Source of the DNA: Chrysomallon squamiferum
Taxonomy: Eukaryota; Mollusca; Gastropoda; Neomphalida; Peltospiridae
DNA: 64,000 bases
Assembly: GCA_012295275.1 (NCBI GenBank)
Contig: CM022678.1
Location: forward strand, 12,483,329-12,547,328
Direction: 5' to 3'
The notes below the pieces were generated by a model. That model saw only the letters and a program-made list of their open reading frames with translations, was not told the DNA's origin and ran no database searches. Both the position numbers and the translations under genes were made by a program. This document shows positions 45,700-58,493 of this stretch, in pieces (positions within the stretch are counted from its first letter, which is position 1; the number at the start of each line of letters is the position of its first letter).

Positions 45700-48050
45700 C
45701 CAGTTTTCACTTCACTTATTAAAAATAAGTTATCGTAAATATTATCCTAACTCTTATCATAACCTCTTGTAAGTTTAATATGAAAAGTCTCTTTATGTAA
45801 AGAGATATTTCAACCCATACATAAAATATCAACCTAACCCTAAATGTAACCTTACTTCTAACAACATGTATTAAATATCTATTGAAATAAAAGTTATTAT
45901 AAATTTTATCATATCACTCATCAAAAAATGTTCCTCAGTTAACATATTTAGTTATTTTTAAATTTATCATAACAATAATTTTATAAAATTCCAAGTCCTA
46001 AATTACAAACCTCTTCAGAGAAATAGCTACAATACTCTAACTGCTCCTGGAGCTAAACCAAAACCAAACACTAATGACAAAATTTTCCAAGTCTTGTATG
46101 AAACATCTCTTCAAATAAATAGTTAATAAATTCTAAACACAAATCTGGAGTTAACCCAAACACTAACTACAATCTATTATCGTAACCCAAACTGTAACCT
46201 TACTTATGACAATATGATAAATTAAGGATTTATTTTACATTTTATCATAAAATTTCCCAAGTTATTTTAAGAAATAAAGACATTATGAAAGTTACATTAA
46301 CATTGATCAGAAAATATTCCAAGCTAATTTAAGAAATAAAGTTATTATGAAATTTATCTTAAAACTAATGACAAAATCTTTAGTGTCTCATATGAAAGAT
46401 CTCTTCAGATAAATAGCTACACAATACTAAACTTGCTCAAGGACCTAAATCTAAACGTAAGCATTAACCTAACTCTTACTCTAACCCTAAACCTAGCTTC
46501 AACCCTTAATCCAAATTGAAACCCCTATTTATAACCTGACCTCTCTTGTAACAAGAAGATAATGATAAGGATTTCTTGAAATAAAAGTTTCATCCATGTA
46601 CCAAATATAAAGATTCCCAAGTTAATTTAAGATATTTTTAGTTTGGATTTTTTTTTAAATATCATTACACCAATAATGAAATATCCCATGTTAATTTAAG
46701 AAATAAAGTCATTATAAATTTATCATAAATGACAAAATTGTCTAAGTCTTACAAGAAGAGTCTCTTCAGGTGACTAGTTATAAAACTCTAAACTTACTAC
46801 TGGTGCCAAACCTAAACACAAGCCTAACCCTAACCCCAACCCCAACCCTAATTCTAACCCAAACGAAAACCCCTAATACTAACCCTAACTACAGGGTGTC
46901 CACAAAGCCTGGGTACATGGGGAATTTTACTATGTTATTTATTTATGTTATTTTTCTTACCCAGATCGAATGATGGCTCTGTCTAAAGAAAAAAGAATCG
47001 AGTTGGTACTCTTATTTATTAACATTATTTATTAACATTAGAATTAAATAAAACTATTTTATTTTAAAAGTATGTGTTAATCCTTTATGTATCCAGACTT
47101 TGTGGACACACTGTATAACCTTTCTTGTAACATGATGATAATGTTAAGGATTTGTTGAAATAAAAGATTTTTCAATTTTATCCTGACACCAAACATAAAG
47201 ATTCTCATGTTAATATAAGATATAAAGTTATTTTAAAAATAGATCATAAAGTATCCCAAGTTAATTTAAAAACAAGTCATTATGAAATTTACACTAACAC
47301 TAATGACAAACTTTTGCAAGTCTTATACAAAGAGCTACAGAATAATAAACTTAATGCTAAACCTGAATTTAAACCTAATCCTTATTCTAACACTGCCCTA
47401 TCCATAAACCCTAGTTTAACAATCACCCTAACCCCTAATCCTAACCCATAAAGATTCTCAAGTTAATTTAATAATTAAATTATTTTTTAAAATATATCCT
47501 AACACTGATCAAAAAAATATCCCAAGTTAATTTAAGAAATAAAGTCATTATGCCGAGCCATAGCCTTTCTTCTAACAATATTATAAATAAAATATTTGTT
47601 GAAAAAGTTATTTTCAATTTTATCCTAACATTAAACTTAAAGATTCCCAAGTTTAGTTAAGAAACAATCCTCACCCTAATGACAAAACTTTCCCAGTTTT
47701 ATACGAAAAGTCTCTTCAGATAAATAACTACAAAACTACTCCTGGATCTAAACCTAAGCCTAAACCTAACCCTGACCCTAGCCCTAGTCTTAGATCTACC
47801 CATAACCATAGCCCCAATCCCCAATCCTAACCCAAGCAATAAACTTGTTTGTTGTAATATGATAAAATCAAGGATTTATTGTCCTAATACTGATCAAAAA
47901 AAGTTTCAAATGAAAAGCCTTTTGATACAGATTAATATATGCCTAACCCAGGAGAAAACTGCTAATACATAACGCTAAATCTAAAATTTGTGGACACAAC
48001 TTCGAACTATCCCTAACACTGATTTATTTTTAATTTTTTAAATATTATCT
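45700..48050. repeat. Degenerate tandem array with telomere-like CCTAA runs
   Basis: A composite unit of about 350-400 bp recurs. Each unit has CCCAAGTTAATTTAAGAAATAAAG, then CTAA...ACAAAATTTTCCAAGTCTTA, then TCTCTTCAGATAAATAGCTA, then C(C)TAA-rich runs such as ACCCTAACCCCAACC. The TCTCTTCAG landmark is visible near 46011, 46410, 46762 and 47711, with weaker copies near 46112 and 47330. Units are diverged and partly deleted. The CCTAA runs resemble TTAGGG telomere repeat but are irregular. No coding potential. Confidence 0.85.
46892..47113 (+). mobile_element. 222-bp mariner-type MITE flanked by TA
   Basis: The ends are terminal inverted repeats: CAGGGTGTCCACAAAGCCTG at the left and, as reverse complement, CAGTGTGTCCACAAAGTCTG at the right (about 27 bp). 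It is flanked by TA on both sides (46890-46891 and 47114-47115), the mariner/Tc1 target duplication. Inside, after ATCGA, a frame reads MMALSKEKRIELVLLF, resembling the helix-turn-helix start of mariner-family transposases, then stops. It is an internally deleted, non-autonomous copy inserted into the telomere-like array. Confidence 0.9.
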
Positions 48051-49583
48051 CAATAAGGTTCTATTATAAAAGTAATCGTACCCTGATCAACTTTTCCTGC
48101 AAAATAAAAATATATTTTCTTGAGAGTTGAATACTTAATACCTTTCAAATATATTTTAGGTTTTTAAATTATAGTTGTCTTTTTAACTTTATGAACTGAT
48201 GCAATTATATTTTTTACTAGACAAAATACTGAATTGATTCATTAAATGTGTGAATTTGATTGATAAAAGCCACTTTGATATAAATTTATTATTACAGAGA
48301 ACTACCAAAAGAACAGTTGAAATATAAAGTGTACACACTGAATAAAGAACAAAGAAAGCTGGTAATGTTTCAAAGTAATTTATGAAATCCTCATATAAAT
48401 TCATTCTTTGCTTTTATAAACAGAATTAAGTTAATCCTCTGGCAAGCATAGAATGAGATGTTAAGAGAGGACTTCCTTTTCTCAGAAACAAATGTTGTCA
48501 GTAATTAGCTTTAGTCAGTTTTGTGGCCCTTTATGTTTATATAATCTGAAATAATCAAACATAAAACAGCTCAGTTAATTTTACAATTATATCTTTGTTT
48601 TCTTTTTTTTTCTTTATTTCTTTATTTCTTTATTTTAAATTATTGCACAAGTACAAACATAACTAGATAATCTTAACTGTTCAGAAGAGAGATTTAGATT
48701 AAACTGACAAAAATTTAACTATTTATAATTATAAAAGAAATTATAAAAACGAATAAATAAATAAATAACAGCAAAGTTTAAAAATAGCAACTTATAATTT
48801 ATAAATAAAAAGAAACCCAATATAAATACTAATAACCTAAATAAGACAATAAATTCATCAACTGATTGAAAAATAAATAAAATATTACCATTACAACGCT
48901 GAGATGCACCAGCCATGGTCCAGACGATGTCATTAGACATCACAGCGCAAAGACGACACACCGCTGCATTTAGAACTACATCCGCTTTTTGCAACAAGTT
49001 TTGTCCTAAAGCGACAGTGGCTGCCTAATCGACGTCTGTACTTCAGAACCTCGAAAAACCGCTTGAAATCAGCAAGGTATGTATCCAGAAGGGTCATAAA
49101 ATGTCAGCAGTAGACTGACCGCTGTATACAGTTGATGAAAGTTTTGCATTCTGAGAACGTTTCAAGGATGATTGCGTAAGGGACTACAGACACAGAAATT
49201 CATCCTATACATCCAAGAACATCAGGCCGTACACTGGAGATGTCATGGAACCAGTTGTTGTCTTTCGTTTCGACCCGTTTTTCACAAGAACGACAACTCT
49301 ATATCTCATTGTTCTCGGGAAGTAAAAGCTTACCTCCAAAACAGCGCATTAACACCACTGACTTTCAGAATTGAATAAATTAAATTATATTAAAGAAACA
49401 TTTTTCAAAAAAAAAAAAAAAAAAAAAAAAAATTCCGTTATTTATTTTGTGTGCGTTTTTCCATTTATAAAACGATATCACATCAAAGTTCTTTTTAAAA
49501 ATTATTATTATTATTTTTTTTTTTTTATTTGTACCAGTAAAGACTTACTGAGAATGTAAAATATTCCCACTGTGTGCACACTG

Positions 49584-49767
49584 CAAAATCCGTTAATACT
49601 GTTCCGTGTTGTTTTACATATTACAAAATCTGTTAATGCTGTCCCATGTTGACGATGTTTTACATATTACAAAATCTGTTAATGCTGTCCCATGTTGACG
49701 ATGTTTTACATATTACAAAATCTGTTAATACTGTCCCATGCTGATGATGTTTTACATATTACAAAAT
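49584..49767. repeat. 46-bp minisatellite, four copies
   Basis: The unit starts ACAAAATCTGTTAATGCTGT and ends GATGTTTTACATATT. Four head-to-tail copies lie here; the two middle ones are identical and the outer two carry a few changes. Confidence 0.92.
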
Positions 49768-50388
49768 GAAAAAAAAAAAAAAAAAATTAAAAAAAGATAA
49801 ACAACATGAGCAGTATAATGAACACTAATAAGTAAAATAGCAGTAGTAAAAGTATGTTATATTATGCTGTTGGAAGTACGATTAAAATATAATTTTTTAT
49901 ATAACTGTCACTAAACACATACATAACTACTCCATCAGTTTAATGTAGGAAATCTGCTTGTCATCCATTACAAAAAATTAAAGTTATTTTATTCTCACGG
50001 TAAATCACGTGAAGGAAATATTTACTTTCTACAGTAATCTTTTTTCCAAGAAAAGTGTTTTTTACAGTGAATTATTTTTAACAAAACCTACGTAAAACAA
50101 AACAAACGATATATCGGAGCATACCATATACCAGTATTAGTGTGTCAAAAACACATAGCAGTATCAGCTGTTTAATTAAAATAACAACGACGACAATGAG
50201 AACAACAACAACAACAATAATGGTAAATAAATAAATAAATGACAAAGACCAAGGAATCGCTATGCTATTACGTGTCTACGTTCACAGATCTATGTATCTC
50301 GCAGTGGGTCAGTAGTTAAGTCTAAAAACTCGTTTAATCAAAATTTCCAGTCTTTTCACTCAGAACGAGTATTATAAAGTGATGAATT

Positions 50389-50438
<50 letters not shown>

Positions 50439-50715
50439 TAATAATAATAAATCTAACATAAATAATTATGTCTGCAACTATAACTAAGTCCATTTGTCTT
50501 TCAGTCTATTACACAAAAAGCCAAAAATAAAGATTTAGTAAATTTGTCAAATTTGATATTTGTATCTAAGTGTTAAACGTTACAACTGCTGTCACTGTGA
50601 TAGACACGCCTATTAAGACAGTATGCTACAACACGTACACTTTAAAAATAATATCCACACCTGAATCAAATCAACTCTCATACACTCCAGGTAAGTCTAA
50701 ATTATTTTCTCTCCT

Positions 50716-50759
<44 letters not shown>

Positions 50760-50879
50760 TTTTTTTTTTTTTTATTGTAATACGATATATACAATTTATT
50801 GGTAAATATTCACTCAGTGAACGGCAAACTATGACTCTCTATTTTAATATATTTTTATATGTTTCTGTGTGTGTGTGTG

Positions 50880-51085
50880 TGTGACTTTATAAGCCTGTCT
50901 ATATAACTACCTGTCGCTCTCTCTCTCTATGTATGTTTGTATGTACATATGTGTGTGTGTGTGTATATATGTATGTGTGTGTGTATGTGTGTGAGTGTGT
51001 GTGTGTGTGACTATATAAGCCTGTCTATATAACTACCTGTCGCTCTCTCTCTCTTTGTATGTTTGTATGTACATATGTGTGTGTG
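50880..51085. repeat. Direct repeat pair, about 126-bp period
   Basis: The segment AAGCCTGTCTATATAACTAC followed by CTGTCGCTCTCTCTCTCT and GTATGTTTGTATGTACATAT occurs at 50891 and again at 51017 with one or two changes, separated by (GT)n. It lies immediately 5' of the first transporter gene and may be in its promoter or leader. Confidence 0.9.
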
Positions 51086-51168
51086 TACGTGTGTGTGTGT
51101 GTGTGTGTGTATATGTATATAAAATTTATTTGTTAAATTATCGGCCTAGTATCTTTGTTACAACAGTC

Positions 51169-51651
51169 ATGACGTCAAAACTTCGTTACGTCGTGCTTGG
51201 GGCGTGTTTTCTAGTCAACTTCATCGTTCTGGGTTTTGCTGTTGGTTTGGGAGTCATCTTCGTCGACTTGGTGAGCCAGTTTGGCACGACCAGAGCGGAA
51301 ATGGCCACGATGCAGTCGCTCTGCGCAGGCTTAATTTTCGCAGGGGGTAAGAATATGACGTAATAAAAACGATAATGGTTAACACCTTTATTTCTTTCTT
51401 CTTGATATTATCCTATTTCGCTTTCTTATTTTGTGGTTGTTGATGATCATGTTACTGTTGCTGCTGCTGTTGCTATTATTACTTCTACGGTTACTTTTGT
51501 ACTACTACTGCTACTTTTACTCTCATTACTACCATTCCTCTGGAGGCTGGATTTTATGAATCATATTTCATCAGCTTTCATTATTTATCTATTTATTTAT
51601 TTACGTATTATTTATTTATTTATATATTTATTATTATTGTTCATGTAATTG

Positions 51652-51705
<54 letters not shown>

Positions 51706-53474
51706 GATTATTATTATTATTATGCAGCTTTGATTGCTTCCCCTTTCGTCCGATGGTTGGGACCGACGGTTTGTTGCATTGTGGGAGGTTTTGTGTCTGG
51801 TTCCTGTGTTTTGGTCGCTTCTTTTTTGTCGAGTATACCAGGTCTGATCCTTTTGGTTGGGTTTGTGACAGGTATGTTTGTACTTTACATATTTGTATGC
51901 GTACGATTTTATGTGCGTGCTGGAGTGTTTGCACAGCCTTCGCCTGTGTCTGAAAGGTTGTGCAGCAAACAAGGATGTATTTGCTTTATTTTCTTTTGTT
52001 TCTGTTAATTTATTATTATTATTTTTTTTTTTTTGTGTGGCTTTTATTTATTGTTATTTTTGTTTAAAGTTTAATTTTTGTTGTTATCATTTTCAGGATT
52101 AAGTCTTTGTTTCTGTCACCTGGTATCCTACGTCACAATCAGTCAGGTATTCTGGGACCGGTCTGGATTCGGGGAAGCGGTGATAATGGCTGGAGCGGGA
52201 CTGGGTATGTTCTGTATGCCAATGGTGAACAATCTTTTACTGGAGGAGTACGGGTGGAGGGGGACGTTTCTCTTGCTCAGTGGTTTTCTCTACAACATCT
52301 GTATGCTTGGAATGGTCACGCACACTTTTAAACACAAGTGTTTCCGCGCCGAACGCAAAGAAAGAATTACAGACTGTCGGAAAGCACAAGACGCGAAACA
52401 GTCTAGTGGAATTGAGGCGGAAGTAAGTCGTCATAGAGATCACCAGAAGGAAAACGAGATTAACTTGACAGATTCTCGATTTGTTCAAAACACAAAACAT
52501 GACGTTAAACACTCCAGTCAAATTCCCTCGGAAACGAATTGCAATGGAGACCAACAGGAGCATAGCGACAAAAGTGTTCATTTGAAGCATACTTCAACTG
52601 ATTCTCAATTACATAATAAAACGAAAGATGATGTAAGACAATCTGCAGGGGATCAGCGTGGTTGTCCTGGAGACCAACACAAATCTTATGACGTACAACA
52701 AGTACAAAAAGATAAAGAGAAGAAAGTAGATGAAAATTGCGAAGTAGACAGGAAAGTAGATTACACCAAACAGAGTAGAAATCTTCCTGGTCGTTCAGGT
52801 GAAGAAAATCTGTCTTTTGAAAACGACGAGAACCTGCTCAGAAATAATCAACAAGTGACTACTACAAATGGTAACCAGGCAACGAAGCAAACAGGCGAGA
52901 AACACGAAGATACAAGTAGCACGAAAGTCTGCTTTGAAGAGTCAAATGCAGTTCGACGCGAAAACAGGATGAGGACTCTGTATACATATTTGGGCTTGAA
53001 GGTTTTCAAAAACATAAGATTTACCGTCCTTCTTTTAGAACAGATCCCGATGTGGCTGTGTCTAACATCCGAACTGTTTCTCATAGTAGACGTAGTCATA
53101 GAAAAAGGATACGATTTGGAATCAGGTTCTTATTTCCTCTCTGCCTTCTCCATTGCATCTGTTACAGGGAATCTGTTTGGTGGATGCATAACGTCCATTT
53201 TTAAAGTACGTGGCTTCCCATTGGCTGGAGCAGCTGCTTGCTGCGGAAGCGCACTTGCTTTGGTCATCTCCTTCGTTGGTGATTTCATCCCGCTGATGCT
53301 CTTGGTGGTTTTGGCTGGATTTTGTTTCGGTCTTATCGCGCTATGTGTTCCGGTGATGGTTCTAGAACTGCTTGACGCAGACGTCTACGCCACGTCACTT
53401 GGTCTTCTGTTTGGGACGTCTGGATTTTCAGACCTCATAAGTGGGCCGATGGGTGGTAAGTTAAGTAGAGAGAG

Positions 53475-53565
<91 letters not shown>

Positions 53566-53897
53566 AAATTTGAATAATAAATTTAAAAAGGAATATAATA
53601 ATAATAATAATAATAATAATAGTTGTTGTAATTATCATCATCTTTATTTTCATCATCATCATCTTCATCATTATGAACCTAATTTTTATTAATATTATTA
53701 TTTATAATTTGTTTATTTTTTATTTAGGTGCTATTCGTGACATAACCGGAAGTTACAATCTGATGCTTTATGGGATTTCCGCCATTCTGATGATGAGTGG
53801 GCTCATTAAGTTATATTTAGCTTGGCTAAATTCAAAACATCCAATCAAACAGCCTGGTCCATATGTGTCTCCTGAAACAATAACCAGCAAACTCTGA
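51169..53897 (+). CDS. MFS transporter, monocarboxylate-transporter (SLC16)-like, copy 1
   Basis: Four exons: 51169-51346, 51728-51871, 52097-53455, 53728-53897, joined at consistent phases (always one base before the break) to 616 residues. Twelve membrane helices are predicted: six in residues 1-185 and six in about 411-600, with a very long hydrophilic loop (about 186-410) rich in D/E/K/Q/S. The helix-5 segment FWDRSGFGEAVIMAGAGLGM matches the MCT motif YFxKRRxxAxGxAxAGxxxG, and EEYGWRGTFLLLSG matches the MCT helix-6 WRG block. The helix-1 DGGWGW motif is absent (SKLRYVVLG instead), so substrate may differ from lactate/pyruvate. ATG 51169 is in the same context as copy 2. The last exon is bracketed by (GA)n and (CT)n tracts. 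Confidence 0.92.
53465..53564. repeat. (GA)n tract in intron 3 of transporter copy 1
   Basis: About 100 bases of near-perfect GA start within 10 bases of the exon-3 donor. An (AAT)n run follows at 53597-53620. Complementary (CT)n lies just after the stop codon at 53900-53964. Confidence 0.97.
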
Positions 53898-53899
<2 letters not shown>

Positions 53900-53981
<82 letters not shown>

Positions 53982-53986
53982 TGTGT
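53900..53986. repeat. (CT)n then (GT)n just after the transporter copy 1 stop
   Basis: (CT)n from 53900 to 53964 is followed by (GT)n to about 53986. It lies in the presumed 3' untranslated region. Confidence 0.97.
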
Positions 53987-56937
53987 AAATAAGTACGTAT
54001 ATATGTATGGACGGATGTATTTGTGTGTGACTGTGGGTGTGATTTTGTAGATTTTCTCCACAAGTGATAAAACTCATTTATGCACAATCTGCTTTCTTAC
54101 ACAGAAAACATTCAGTCCTCGGAAAAGATTTGTACATTCCATGATCTATTTTTAGAAAATGGAAATTCGTTATTTTCTGATTAAAACGGAAGTTAATATG
54201 AAACTTATTAGTTGTTTTTATTCTGCCATTTTTATATACTGTTATGTTATCTTACGTTATGTTAAGGTGTTTAGTAGCGTGTTGGATTTTGTTGTATGTA
54301 TGCTGTTACAACTATAAACAAAATACCATCTTGTATGTAACTGATTAGTCACTGAACACATACATATCTACTCCATCCAAGCAGACACAAAACATTCTGC
54401 TAACACCGTACTCTACACCATCATCAAAGAACAAAACAAAACAAAAATAGAATGTCCAAACAGCCCAGCCCCCGAAAACTTTCACAATACACAATTACCC
54501 CACCCAGGTTACCGCCAGACCCACAACTCTGTCACCACACAACACTAAATAACTTCTGATACTATGTCTGATACTGCCGCCATATTTACCAGACACGCAT
54601 ACAAAACATTATCACACCACCCAAATTATCTGTCTCCTGTTACTTTTCTCTCCAACAAATTTGCTTGTCAGCGATTTCAGAGATAAAGAGTTTTAAAAAA
54701 TAAAAAATAAAAAAAAAAAAAAAACCCACTTTTTTTTAAATAAAAGAAAAATCGTTTTGTTAGTAGAAAACGGATCTTTAATCTTTAATAATTAACTGGG
54801 CAAGGCTATGTCAAAGATCAAGATTAGAAAAGTATTTTGTCGTAAGTCAAGTTATATATTATGTAATAGTAGTAGCAGTATATAATTCATTAAATACGTG
54901 TCATCAATCAAAAGTAGATGTCTGAGATTCTGTAACGTATTTAAATATCAAAATTAGCAGTCAGTTCACACTTTGTAATTAGAACACAGTAAAACTTCAC
55001 CTTACACAGAACATGTTTGTGCGTGTGTGAGTGTGTGATATTTAGCTATGTATCTACATGGTTAGACTTATCACGTAGTTTGAAACGGTTGTTAAGAAAG
55101 TATGCCACACCAAGTACTCCATCAATCGAAGCCCATATTGTAAATAGTAACTTCCAGCTAACTTTAAATCGTTATAATAATAATACTAACACAAAAGTAA
55201 TAATAATAATAAGAAGAAGAAGAACAAGAAGAAGAAAAATAATTTTGATCATGATAGGACGCTTTCAATTACACTTTTAACTATAGTATTATTTACATAG
55301 CTGATTGGTAAATATATGTACCTTTCTCTCTCTTATTTTGTATTTATTTATTTATTTTAATTTTATATGCGAGTGTAGGTGTGTACGCGTTTACAGATAT
55401 CTATATATCTACTTCTCGCTATTTATTTATTTGCTGTAATTATATAATTATATATATATATATAGGATAAGGTGAATACATTTAGAGATCGGCCAGCGTT
55501 ATTTTCATCAACTCACATTTTTTATAAAACATGTGACCAACTGTTTGAACAGCTGCAAAAACGCATTGTTTTACTGTTCTGATTAGAGGCTGACAGTAAA
55601 CACAGTTCTTTTCAAACTTGTATACAAATTAAATTAGTTCAAATTGACGTGATAACTGACTATACAGAATTACAATTAACAGACCAACGTAAGTAGAGTT
55701 CCGAGACTCGAGAAAGCAGGCTGCAAGAATTCGTGAATAAACATAAAAATAAAACTTTTGTTAAATAATTTCATCACTAATGACATCAATCTCTATGCAA
55801 TATTTTGTTAAGGTCCTGTTTTATTAGAAACAGAATATTGATGTATAAATGTAGATGTTCCATTTTATGTATGTTATGTCGTATTGTCTCATTTGCCGTG
55901 ATGTGTCTAGAACGGTGGCTGGAAAAAAAGTCACAATTTAGTATAGGAAAACAAAATCACAGGAAAAAAGTCACAAAATGTATGGGTTTCTAGAGTATTG
56001 AATGTGGCACCATAGTATGCATGGGGTAATTGTTAAGCTTATTGATTAGATAATTAGGCTAGATTAACGAAAGAGGCTTCATATTGTGTCACACATTTAA
56101 CGTCTCATTTGAAATATAACAAGGTAGTGTGTCAGTATAAATACTCTATACCACGAATGTCCTGTGACTGTCAGATTCAGGTGTCCAGTATTCATTTTTA
56201 GATCCGACAGTTTTGAAGTTATTTAATAAAAGTAATAAATAATACTAATAACTGTTTTATTTTGACTTTTATGGGAATCATAGAGGGATGAAGTCAATTC
56301 TCATAGAAACATGAAAGCACACCCATTATTTATATGCAGCATTTTAAGCCAGAGATTCATTGTTAGAAAATTATAGAAACATCATATATGTTACGCTTTC
56401 AGATTTTACGTAAAAACTGTGCGGCCATAGTGCCAGTGATGTTATAAGATCAGAAAGTTTGCGCACCCGTGGTTTAGAGGGAAAATTGACTTCTAGCCTA
56501 GCGTAAACCCTGCATAGCTAAAACTTTCTGTTACACGATGGACATGACAAAAACTCTTCTATTAATTTTGCTTTAGAAAGTTTCATACGTTGCCGTTTTT
56601 TAGGTTGCTCTTCCATTACGACTAATTCAACAAGACAATGAAAAATGTGCGCCATACTTATTTAAGGAGAGTTCTGCTTTTGACAGTAGATCTAAATGAG
56701 TGAATTCACTTATGTATCAATACACAGTAATAATAATCTTGTTCATTTAGCTGCATGTAGTAATTTCATGAAGTATTGCATCATTATTTATTAATCCTTC
56801 GAACAAGCACGATCTATTTATCTCACGCGGTAGCCTAATTACGTGAAAACTGCCGCTATTGTTTAAGACACGATGGTATTTGCCAATGTTGACAAAATTA
56901 ATTACCATACAGCTTGTATTTTAACTTTTTTAATTTT

Positions 56938-56973
<36 letters not shown>

Positions 56974-57304
56974 TGTTTATATATATATATATTTTTTTTG
57001 GTTCTGTAATTTACACCCGAAATTCGAAGCACACAATAATAATCACTTTATTATCATAAACTGTAGGATTACGTACGGAGAAGAATGCAATTGAGATGTG
57101 TAATACAAAATTAAAATGCACATCCGGATTAAACAGGGTTTTGTTCATAATAGATTAATGATAGTTGGACTGGACTTTGGAGTGGTGACGGTTTAAACAG
57201 AAATCCGGATTAGTCAAATGACAGTTTTCACAGAGTAATCTCTTTATATATATATCTATATATATATATATATGTATTATTAACACTCCAATCTCTTCGT
57301 TACT
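53987..57304. other. Intergenic DNA between the two transporter genes
   Basis: Contains poly-A near 54710-54725, dispersed repeat copy 2 (55543-55635), poly-T at 56941-56967 and (AT)n near 57246-57275. No gene is seen; the open frames present are short and low-complexity. Confidence 0.5.
55543..55635 (+). repeat. Dispersed repeat, copy 2 (partner at 32385)
   Basis: Same block order as 32385-32474, with the same orientation and scattered changes. No TIR or TSD recognised. Confidence 0.8.
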
Positions 57305-57310
57305 ATGGTC

Positions 57311-58452
57311 ATGACGTCAAAATATCGTTACGTCGTGCTTGCGGCGTGTTCTCTAGTAAACTTCATCGCTCTGGGTTATGCTGTTGGTTTGGGAGTCATC
57401 TTCATCAAGTTAATCAGCCATTTTGGCACGAGCAGAGCAGAAATGGCCACCTTGCAGTCGTTCTGCGATGGCTTAATTTTCGCAGGGGGTAAGAATGTGA
57501 CGTAATTAAAAACGATGATGAAAATCACCTGGCTTTCTTCGTTTTGATAATGTTCTGGTTAGCTTTCTTCTATTGTTGTTGGTGATGATGTTACTTTTAT
57601 AATAACTACAAATTACTGATCTTACTGTTGCAATTACTACTATTGTATTATTACTACGATTATTACTATTTTACCACTTATATTATTACTACTGATATTA
57701 CTAATACTACTGTTGTATTATTACTAGCACTACTATTACCACTTTTGATATTAATACCACTTATGTTATTACTACTGCTATTACTGTTAGTTACCAATGT
57801 ACTATTTCTACTACTATTAATATTACTACCACTATTGTTATTACTACTGCTATTACTGGCTGCTACTACTATTACCATTACTATAACTACAACTACTACT
57901 ACTGCTACTACTGTTACTGTTACTACACCTATTACTACTGCTGATACTACTGTACTATTACTATTGCTATTACTGGCTGCAACTATTGTACTATAATCAC
58001 TATTATTACTATTACTAATGCTATCACTACTGTACTATTATTACTACTATTACTATTGCTGCTCCTAGTACTATTACTGCTACCACCAGTATTACAACTA
58101 CTATTAAAAATGATATTAGTACTGTTGCTATTACTACTGTTATTACTGCTGCTACTACTGTACTATTACTAATGCTGCTCCTAATACTATTACTGCTACC
58201 ACTACTACCACTACTACTACCATCACCACTATTACAACTACTACTAATAATAATGATATTACAACTACTACTAATAATAATGATATTACTACTACCATTA
58301 CTACTGCTGCTACTACTTTTACTACTGCTGCTGCTGTTGCTATTATTATTTCTACCGTTACTATTGCTACTACTACTACTACTATTATTACCATTATTAC
58401 TATGAAGACTGAATTTATTAAGAAAATTTCATTAAATATTTATCTATTTTTA

Positions 58453-58493
<41 letters not shown>

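Larger units (their letters stand above)
48051..51168. other. Intergenic stretch upstream of the first transporter
   Basis: Contains a 46-bp minisatellite (49584-49767), poly-A at 49408-49430 and 50394-50433, (AAT)n at 50719-50758 and two direct repeats (50880-50955 and 51005-51080). A minus-strand open patch at 48997-48896 (AVCRLCAVMSNDIVWTMAGA, then a possible donor) and a plus-strand one at 49160-49330 look somewhat protein-like but are not recognised. Confidence 0.45.

Noticed and set aside
49145-49330. Plus-strand frame with protein-like content (VRDYRHRNSSYTSKN)
   Set aside because: No ATG, no clear splice borders and no recognised family; left as unassigned.
51634-52102. Tyrosine-rich and other frames around 51.6-52.1 kb
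   Set aside because: They cover the (TTA)n tract and overlap exon 2 of the transporter in other frames; the exon structure explains the region.
53768-54087. Minus-strand open frames rich in RERERE across the (CT)n tract, and similar LSLSLS frames
   Set aside because: They are translations of pure CT/GA dinucleotide repeats with no conserved flanks; the real gene is the plus-strand transporter exon 4.
57628-58405. Leucine-rich open frames in the transporter copy 2 intron
   Set aside because: Artefacts of the (ACT/TAC)n array, inside an intron defined by matching splice phases.
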